From contig CM067084.1 in the NCBI GenBank assembly GCA_034008185.1, forward strand, positions 72,816,255 to 72,880,254: 64,000 nucleotides of DNA, read 5' to 3'. Every line of letters starts with the position of its first letter. The first letter of the stretch is position 1. This stretch comes from Gorsachius magnificus. Taxonomy: Eukaryota; Chordata; Aves; Pelecaniformes; Ardeidae. Under the pieces are notes generated by a model that ran no database searches, had not been told where the DNA came from, and saw only the letters and a program-made list of their open reading frames with translations. Shown here piece after piece: positions 13,001-64,000 of the stretch. Made by a program: the position numbers and the translations under genes.

Positions 13001-15983
13001 GTGACAGAAAGCACCATTGCTATTTAGATGGTTTAATTTTCGGAATTTTACATCTGCAGTAGGCTTTCTTTAAACTTAATACAGAGAGTATACATAAAGC
13101 ACAAGTGTTCTAGCTGCTAATGGCTCAAATCTTAACCTCTTCAGAAGAGTCTTCATAGGCAGGTTCATCAGTATCAACACCACTCAACTCAGGAGAGTCT
13201 TGTTTATAAAGAAAATCAGACTGCTGGAATTTATTATGGCTATATAAAGAGTCTCATGATCCAGCAACATTTTTGTCTGGTAAGAAACCTCTTCTGCAGA
13301 GCTATGGATTTCCACAGGTTATTGGCTGACTCAGGAAACTTTATTGAAAGTTAATTACCTGAACTGTAAGAAACAGTAACAAAAACAAAGCAAAGCTTAC
13401 TTCCTTGAATACATCACAGATCAAGTTAGTAGTGCACAAGAACAGGGGTAAACAAAACAGTTCCAAGTTTTGCACATTTACAGACCCATCAATAAGAATT
13501 TCTTGAAGACTTTCAAAACCTTAAGACCACTCAATTAATAATATGATTTGTTATACAGGACTGGATAGCCCAAATTAAGTGATAAGGTCTATATACTCCT
13601 CCTCCAGCAGTCACTATGAAACCCAGCACCAAGACTGCATAATACAAAGAGAGTTACTGCATCAACCTCACCCCCTCAACCCATAAGCATCAAGTAACTC
13701 CCACTGAAACTGTTGGTGAGCTCATCTATTACACCTGTAGCAAGATGCATTCAGACAACAATTGAAAATTCTAGAGTCAAGGTTTAAAAAAAAAGCAGAA
13801 AAATACTTTAAATGTGAAAACTTAGCAGATCAAATTACCAAGCCAATAAGTACTTTTATCTTTTACAGACTTTCTATTGCATCACTGCAGGGTGATACTG
13901 TACCAGAAAAAGCCACTCCCCCTTCCTCTCATATGCCAAACCCTGCACATGCAGTTATTGTTCCTGTCATTTAGCTCTCCCAAGGGCATAAGTAGTGTTG
14001 TCCTCATAACAACAAAGTTCAAGGTTTATTCTAACTAACTCACAAGCATTTTAAGGACTATACCCACCAGCCTTTCTCTGTACAGGTAGATACTTGGGAA
14101 AAATAAAGGTAAAGGCATCTAAATTAAGAATGTTTACACTAGGAATAACAGAATACTGATTTCCATATTGATCACTTAAATCTCCTGTTAAATTTTCTCC
14201 TCTACAAAAAAGTTAGCATTTTCACCGAGTTTAAGTTGACCTAATTTAACATGTTTGAATTACAATTAAAAAAATGGATTCTCTAGACAAAAAACTGAAA
14301 ACTTTTTTTACACCACTGTGAAAACAAAGTCTTGGTCTCCCACATGCTTAGCATGAATTGAGGCAAATTAGCCTAAGCAAGAAGTAGACATTTTTACCAT
14401 GTCTAACACAAACAAGACTTTACTTCATAATCATCCTAACCATTACAAATACACTAAAGTAACTGCTGGAAGAAAGCAGTAACATCAGTCTATATGTTTG
14501 GTGTGTGCAGGGCACAGGTGACAAAACCAGCATACATTGCCTTTGTCAAAAGATGACATACTATGACTTTAAGACTTTGCTTCTCATTTCCACTCTTAAG
14601 ACTCTCTGCACTCCTAACAGGAAACACAGTATGGAAGATGTAGCATATATTAAAAACATTTCTGTGGTCAGAAGATGCACGTACCAATCACAAAGTGCTA
14701 GTCTTAATTTTTTTTTTAATCACGGGGAATGGTAATCTGCTATTTTACTCTTTCAAAAATTTCCTATTGTGTATTTCCAGTACCTTTAGAGACGTTCTCA
14801 TTTTTTCAGATGCCCTACACCAACTTCAGTGAAAACAGAAGCTGAGCCTATTATGTTTTATCCAAATTAGGTCAAGCAGTCCCATACTACAAAAGCTTGG
14901 TGACAGGCACTATAAAGAGTGATAGATGAGATAAACAGCCTACCACAGAGATACAGTAGCCTGCCTGCTCTAAGCAGTCAGCTACATCTACAGACAAATA
15001 AGACATATGTTTATAAGCAGCCTAACAAAACAAACAACAAAACCCAAATCCAAAACAAACCAAAGAAGCTAAGAAAGCACCCAGAGAACAAATCACACAC
15101 AAAACTTCCAGCTGGCCAAATGTCCTATTTCAGAAACAACAAAAAAAGATGAAGACTGGCCAGAAGAAAAGCCCCTCATTGCTCTTACGTGCAGAAGTTT
15201 CTCTGAAAGAGGCTACAACGTGCTTTCAGTAGTCGCAAAGATCAGACACAGACAAAAAGAAAAACAAGTTGAGTCTTTTCTCATCCTGTAATGGAGATGC
15301 GGGCAACGCTGAGGTAGGAGAGAAGCGTTCTCTCCGCTCCTCCTGTCACACAAAATGGGAGGCCAGCCTGACAACTTCACGCAGCTACACCAAGTGCATG
15401 TGCTGAGCCTCCCCTCTTCCTCCAGCGGCGAGGAGGAACGCCCCCGCCGCCCCCAGCGCTCCTCTCCCAGCCCGCCCGGACACCCTCCGCACGCCCCCGC
15501 AGCAAACGCCGCGTGTGACCCAGCGGGCGCCGCAGGAGGCCGAGCAGCCTGGCTGCGACGCCCGCCTCGTCTCGCTTCCGAGGGAGTAGGGGGCAGAAAG
15601 CGGCCGCAGGCCCAGCCGGCCCCGGACCTCCGCGCTGCCGGCCGCCCAGCGATGAGGGGAGCCGCCGCCGCGCCCGGCGGGGAGGGCAGGAGCGGCGGGG
15701 GCCGGCCCCCGGGGCAGGGCAGCAGCCCTGCAGCCCCCAGAGGGGGGGGGGGGGGCCGCCCCGACACCCCAGGCAGGGCGGGGGGCCGGGGGCAGCGCGG
15801 GGGCGCCCCTCTGGGCCGCCACAGCGGCGGGCAGGGCGGGCCCCGGTCCCCCCCCCGGCCCGGCCCCCTGCCGCCCGCCGCCCCGGGCGCCTCAGAAAGG
15901 CAGGGCGGGCCTGCAGGCGCCGGTGCCGCTCCCGGGCGCCGCTCCCCCCCCCCCGACAGAGCCCCCCGGCCTGCAGCACTCAC
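10073..15983 (-). other. RNF4 intron 1
   Basis: This is AT-rich intronic DNA of about 5.9 kb. It holds one CR1 3' fragment (10800-11036) and runs into the CpG island at its right end. I see no exon or RNA gene in it. Confidence 0.6.
10800..11036 (+). mobile_element. CR1 LINE fragment, 3' end, sense on plus strand
   Basis: Hallmark CR1 3' sequence is present: GGGCTGCCCAGGGAAGTGG, CCATCCCTGGAGGT, and the tail TTGGACTTGATGATCTTAAA ending GATTCTAAG. This is a 5'-truncated, decayed copy inside RNF4 intron 1. The left edge is uncertain and may reach about 10640. Confidence 0.9.
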
Positions 15984-16036
15984 CCTCAACGCCCGGCCCG
16001 GCAGCGGCGTAGAGCAACGCCCGCCTCCGCTCTCCC
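15984..16036 (-). other. RNF4: RNF4 non-coding first exon (5' end approximate)
   Basis: A consensus donor (GAGG then GTGAGTG) ends an exon at 15984 in the CpG island on the RNF4 strand. A CCAAT box on the minus strand (16044-16040) and a ZNF143-type element at 16101-16120 lie just upstream, so the start site is probably between about 16030 and 16090. The next exon begins near 10072, making intron 1 about 5.9 kb. Confidence 0.6.
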
Positions 16037-16100
16037 GCCATTGGGGGGACCGGGATCCCGCGGCCCGCCAAGGGGCGGCCCCCCTCTTATCCGGCCCCGG

Positions 16101-16120
16101 GGTGTGCTGGGAATTGTAGT
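16101..16120 (-). promoter_or_regulatory. ZNF143/STAF-type (SBS) promoter element
   Basis: On the minus strand the site reads ACTACAATTCCCAGCACA, matching the long ZNF143/THAP11 promoter consensus (ACTACAATTCCCAG...). It lies just upstream of the probable RNF4 start site, the usual position for this element in CpG-island promoters. Confidence 0.75.
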
Positions 16121-16124
16121 TTCG

Positions 16125-19100
16125 CGAGCGGCTGGGGGCGGAGCGGGCGCGCGGCCTGTGCGGGGCTGCCCGCGGCCCCGCCTGTCCCTAGGGGAGCTGG
16201 CTGCCCCCTGGAGACCTTCCCTCGGCGCCAGGGTTCGTTCGCACCCTGAAAGGGACGGCCGAGGCAGGACTGTGCTCTTGCTGTGTTCGGCACTGTTGTT
16301 GTACCCGGGCGGGAGTGGGCTTTGGGGGTTTCCCCCTCCCCCGAGTCAGCCTTCTGGAAATGTTTCCAACGCACTGAGAAAAATTCGTCAGAGCCATCAA
16401 CGTGGGAGATCGTTACCTGTTGCCTCCGGCATAATCAGTCCGGATCCTGTGTGTAACGCGTTACAAACGCTAGCAGAGGTGTTCCGACGCCCTCGCCGAG
16501 GCGAGTTCTTCCCAACTGCTTTGCCTGAACGCAAGGATCACCTGGCCGCCCCTGGATCTTACTGCCCCGTGCCCGGCCGCCTGGCTCTTTGATAAACTCA
16601 TAGCTTTTCCTGGTGGCTTTTCTTGCCTTCTCCCCTGGGTGAACAGCACTTAGAGATTTGTACTAGGTACTCTTTTTTTTTTTTTTTTTTGCTTGCCATT
16701 CCAATATATATGTCTGTCTGTCTTTGGTTTCATCGAAATAATAGAACGTCTGTGCTCTCTAGGGCAGGTCGGACCACCTGGCCAGGCAGCCCCTGAAGGT
16801 GGGCTTTGCCTCGTTACCGGGGCTGGTTTGGAAGAGGGAGCCAAGTGCCACGCAGCAGCGACTTGCGTTACAGGAGGTGTGAGCACCCTGTGTCCAGTGT
16901 TCATCTTGGGGCTGGAGCCCCTTGCTCTTCCTCAGGTAATCTGGGCCTCACCAGAGCTGCACGTGAAGGCTTTTGTGGTCTAGCCATTTACGCTGAAGTA
17001 AGAGACCCCTGGAATGTGCACCGTGCAGCACTAGAAGCGTTTCTTAATGAGTCTGTCACTAAGAACAGACAGGTGAAACCTCCGATTTCGTAAGTCTGTT
17101 TTGCTAGATGATTTAAGAGTCAGGCTTGTTCACTTGCCCACCTCTTTTTGGCTGCAAATAGAGTAAAAAACATGTAAATGAATCAATCATGAGTTATTCA
17201 TGAACCTGTGTTTCCGTGGAGCTCGACGAGTGTCCAGGCATTGCTGACCCTCAGTTACCTGTGCGTGCATTAACCCGGTGGTGGATGGTCTGTACCACAG
17301 ACACTGACACTGCAGTGGGAATGCAGCTGTATTGCTTCAAAGCCCACCTGGCTCCAATGGCTGCTTTTGTAATCTAAGGCTAGCAAGTCCTGCAAGTCCT
17401 ACTAGACCTTTGCTGGCTGTGCACTGGATCACCTCAGGCTTCTGTGTACCACGTTGCTGGAGCAGGAATACTAGGGAAGGTGCTCTAGTGGCCAGGGGCA
17501 GAGTGGTTCTGGATAGGATCTGCTGCCTCCAACATCAAGTTATCCATGTGTGTCAGGAGGAATGTGGTATTTTTAATGTTACTCTGTGTATTCTGTTGCA
17601 AGACCTGCCACCACTGAAAAATCAATAGGCGATATTGATATAAAAATATCAATATAGGAACATATTGATATTTTTCCCAAAAGACTCATTCTTTTATGTT
17701 CCTCAAAACATTGATTCTGAAGATGACTTTATGCATCAGATCCTAAAGTAGCAATAGGGCAATTTGTCACTTCCAAAGGTAAAAATTCCACAGCTGGATT
17801 ATTGAGATTCCTCTGTTCCTCAGTCCTTTCCTTTGAGAGCAGGGAAAATACGGAGAAGGAAATAGTTATGAATCCACTTGATTGCAATTCAGTAAGAATT
17901 TTGAAAACCGGGTCCAACATCACAGGGGAAGAAGCATGCAGTATGATGGGGTTTTGAAATTTTCATATTACTTACCTAAATACACCTGCCTATCTATTTG
18001 CTTAATTTTTTTTTTTAATTCTCAAAATGCAAGAGACACCACAAAGTTTAAGAGGAACTATTCAGCTGTGCAATATCCCAGACCATGACTGTCAGCCCCG
18101 TTAATTGCTAGCTTCTGGAAAAATGAGGTGTTACAGTCACCACTTGGCTTTGTTGTTCTGGAATACAATGCAGCAGAATGCTGAACAACCACAAAGGAAG
18201 ATAAACTCCCTGCCACCAAGTGTTTGTCATTTTAAGCTATTACAATCCCATACTAGACATAGTGTCACAGTTCCCTCTTCTCTGTAGTTCTGCTATTCAC
18301 TTCTTCTTTTCACTCTCCTATGTTCCTTAACTCTTCCTACTGAGCATGAGTCCTACATTACTTTCGTGAATTACCGTAGCATTTACTTTAAATGAAAAAT
18401 AAAGCACATTTTATCAGCTTGTGGAAGTGATCTTCACAGCTAGGTGGCAACAAAAGAATTCCATTAGGCTTCCTTCAGTAAAAAGAGAAATGTAATGTTG
18501 TGAGAGCATTAAAAGCAGCTGCCTGACTCTAATGTCAGCAACAGTCTCCTTCAATTTAAATATTTGCAATAGCCATAATTAAACACTTAGTAACTGGCAT
18601 CGAGTTACAATAGAAATACATTACATAGTCTTACTGCTGTGCAGATATTAATTCAGATTTATATCCTCCTTGGCGTTGTGCCTAGAATAAGTCTTGTGAT
18701 TTAAAGGCTGTTTTACACAGTATAGAAATTGTCATAGAGGGCAAATTATCTTCTAGGTGAGAAACAGAATTTTTACTTTTTCTGGAAGCAGCTCTCTAAA
18801 GAGATCAAGCAATGTTATGTTCTGCTTCCACTGTTTAAAGACTGAGGAGATTCACACCTGCGAATGGAGGGATGGGCTGTCTGGGTCACTGAATCTGGAC
18901 TCTGGCTCCTGGAGGCTATCACATCATCTAAACCTTCCAAACAGTTTTTCCCTCGTTCTCTACAACCAGTGTTGGAACTGGTGATCCTCTTACACACAGT
19001 TGCCGTCATGTAAGAAGACGTGTTAGGAATTTGGGCTGACGATGCCTTCTGAAAAAATGCATATGTAAACAAATGTTGCTTGTTTTTTGCCCTCGTTTTT

Positions 19101-19440
19101 ATTCTTTTGGAAGATGAGCATAGCAAACGGTGGCATAGCATGCAATGATGGCAGAAATACAGATCTCAACATTCTTACCTAGTTATTTGCCATTCTGCTG
19201 TAGGAGCTCTGATGGTGAGGTTTCAGTTTTTTAAAGTTTTTGATTCTAACAGGAAAAAATGTATCACTATAGCTTAAAAATAAAATTCTCTTACACCCCC
19301 CCCCCCATATTTATTCTATTGTGCCTCTGTGACCACATTTTTCTAATCACACTGTAAAGGTGAAATAAAGATTACAATTCAACCTTGTAGTAAATAGGCA
19401 CACTGGGAGATTTCCAGCAGGCCTGAATTTTTCAAATATA
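16125..19440. other. Intergenic region between CFAP99 3' end and RNF4 promoter
   Basis: About 3.3 kb separates the two co-directional genes. The left part belongs to the CpG island shore; the rest is AT-rich. It contains a small perfect hairpin (17632-17655) and a C11 run at 19296-19306. No gene is supported here. Confidence 0.6.
17632..17671. repeat. Short AT palindrome with a third copy of the arm
   Basis: ATATTGATAT, AAAA, then ATATCAATAT form a perfect 10-bp inverted repeat. The first arm recurs at 17662-17671. No coding content. Confidence 0.7.
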
Positions 19441-19442
19441 TT

Positions 19443-62152
<42,710 letters not shown>

Positions 62153-64000
62153 CTATCAAAAGATATATACATTTAAAATGCAGTAGAGAATTGTTATAAG
62201 CCTATACCCTATATTCAGCATACTCTGGGATTTGGACTGTTACTTGAACTTAAATAGTCTTCAATATTGTTTATCTAACTGGGCAATACAGTGCGTGACA
62301 ATGAGAAAGTAATATAAATATATATAATGTTAATCCTATGTTCATTATTAGCATCGTGACTCTGTACGATGGTTCATATAGATTAGTTCTCTCTTTTGTG
62401 AGTGGGATCCAAGTTAGTGCAAATCTACAGAATTTTATGGACATTCTAACAGCTGAGGAAGTGACCACTTACACAAAAACATGTGAAACAGTTGTAGCTA
62501 TCTGAAGTAATTCATAGGGGTCCTTCTGGTGCCTGCAAATACCTATTTGCAAAACTGGCAGATCTACCATAGCAGCGCTTGGAATCCTGTAAGGCTGAAG
62601 GTAAGATCTTGCCATGATTTCACAGTCATTTCATTATGTCAACATCACCACTAAAATAAGCAGCTTTGTCAACCCCTAACTGTTTGTTCCCATCTCCTTC
62701 TTTTACTTCCTGGTGTTTCTTCTCTTGGGCAAGTATAGTCACCCACACAGCCAAGTTAAACCAGATTGTGAATTTTAACCTGAAGCACTTTCTTGATCAG
62801 TTCACTGGATGGCTGCTAAACACAAGTTCTAACTCAAGAGAAGATACAACATGGAGGTGAGAATGAGTGGCCAGTGATGAAAGAAATGGTGGCCTGTTTC
62901 TTTGGGTAGTACCAGCTCATACAACAAATACCTGCATATTCCATCTGTGAAATTCTGTGTTAGTCTGGCAATAAGGCAGGGAGAAGAGAAGTCAGATGGC
63001 ACCTCAGAGACATGACTGAAAAGTTGCTGAAGTATTGCATTGTTGGAAACAGCTCTTCTAGTGTAAGCAAAATTTTCAGTGTAAGCAAGCTTACTCTGAG
63101 AAAATTTAATGTGAACAGGAGACATAAAGTTTTGATAGTGATTTTTTCAACATACTGTTTTTAATGTCTTCAGAGAGGATAGCTCTTATTCTTCTGTTCC
63201 AAAATCATGGTTTATTATACATAACAATATTATACATAACAAAAATGTTAAACATAAAATATCATATCTAGTATTTATTTTCCTTTTTGGTTTTTTTTGC
63301 AAGTGATCATTTTGCAGAAGGTGTTGTAATCTTTGTTTCTATTCTGAATTAGAAATTCTCTGGGAAATCCAAATCTGATTCTTGCACCCCGTCTCTGGCA
63401 AGTATGCAGTTCCATACAGGAAGAGGCACAGTCAGTGCTGTGAAATTTTTACAGACCTGTAAAGTTCATGAGCTCCTGTATCAGCTTTCATTTGACTGTA
63501 TTCACTTTGATCAATCAGGCTTCACTTACACTGCAGTATTTTAGCTGCCACCAAACAGTAATGATAAAATCAGTAAATTCTGACCAATGTGCTGCAGCCA
63601 ACTCAGCATATCGTTAGGCTTCAATCTTGTGCTTTAGCATAGTTAGTAGAATATACATTTATCTCCTACAAGCTTTATTAAATTCAAATCTGCTCACACA
63701 TAGCAACAGCCTTTATAAGCAGCTTTGATCATTTAAGTGTCAATGCAGCTTGGCAAAGGGAATCACAAGCAGCTTAAAAAAATGTAAGCCAATGACCTTA
63801 GACTCTTAACTTGTTGATAAAGGAAAATTTTCTGGGGCCTACCCTCTGCCTGTGATTAATGGAGGCTTTTGAGTGGACCAGTCCTGACAACCCAATTATA
63901 GCAACACTAAGCTTAAAGGTATAATTTATGTGCCCCAGACAGTGAAAAACATGGTTTTGGAGAAATGGAGACAATGAAGCATTACCATTTAGAACAAACT
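62153..64000 (-). other. Upstream CFAP99 intron(s)
   Basis: AT-rich sequence in which the exon preceding 62152 is expected or lies beyond the window. One candidate exon (63601-63530) with a strong donor is described under findings; otherwise nothing was recognised. Confidence 0.4.

Larger units (their letters stand above)
15400..16330. promoter_or_regulatory. CpG island spanning the RNF4 promoter
   Basis: A sharp block of GC-rich, CpG-dense DNA sits in otherwise AT-rich sequence. It holds the RNF4 first exon and promoter. It includes G and C homopolymers (G14 at 15742-15755, C11 at 15944-15954). The long open frames on both strands here come from the lack of AT-rich stop codons and are not genes. 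Confidence 0.85.

Noticed and set aside
15213..16592. Long open frames on both strands (up to about 258 codons)
   Set aside because: They lie in the CpG island, overlap each other in all frames, and have low-complexity Gly/Pro/Arg/Ala composition. They are explained by lack of stop codons in GC-rich DNA.
62829..63125. 98-codon minus-strand open frame
   Set aside because: No good acceptor, and its phase at the nearest donor does not match exon 62152.

Overview
The window is vertebrate nuclear DNA, most likely from a bird. The coding sequence is split into short exons with GT-AG introns. The dispersed repeats are CR1 LINE fragments, which are typical of birds, and there is one avian-type solo LTR. 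Two protein-coding genes can be supported, both on the minus strand and so transcribed from high to low coordinates. There are no bacterial-type features, CRISPR arrays or operons.

Gene 1 is RNF4, a SUMO-targeted RING ubiquitin ligase. Its CpG-island promoter and non-coding first exon lie near 15.98-16.12 kb. Seven coding exons run from the ATG at 9890 to the TGA at 3087, followed by a 3'UTR of up to about 2.6 kb. The exons join in frame to a 194-residue protein with SUMO-interaction motifs and a complete C3HC4 RING. One coding exon is only 10 nt long (7304-7313) and supplies half of the fourth SUMO-interaction motif.

Gene 2 occupies about 19.44 kb to beyond 62 kb, and its 5' end is probably outside the window. 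I identify it as CFAP99, a cilia/flagella-associated coiled-coil protein, from its position directly upstream of RNF4 in the same orientation and from the protein's character. Nine consecutive exons (48621 down to 19443) join in frame to a 423-residue C-terminal part. Two further exons (55833-55729 and 53467-53293) join to each other, and one more lies at 62152-62058. Two exon junctions remain unresolved by phase, so small exons are probably missing from this model.

The rest is intron and intergenic DNA: four CR1 fragments, one solo LTR with a 5-bp target duplication, a perfect 57-bp tandem duplication, short AT-rich repeats, and two GC-richer patches that look like old unidentified repeats. 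RNF4 (nuclear SUMO/ubiquitin signalling) and CFAP99 (axoneme) are neighbours by conserved synteny and have no obvious functional link. I found no convincing new biological system. The most interesting signals are the RNF4 microexon, the unresolved small exons of CFAP99, and several splice-competent orphan reading frames in its introns.
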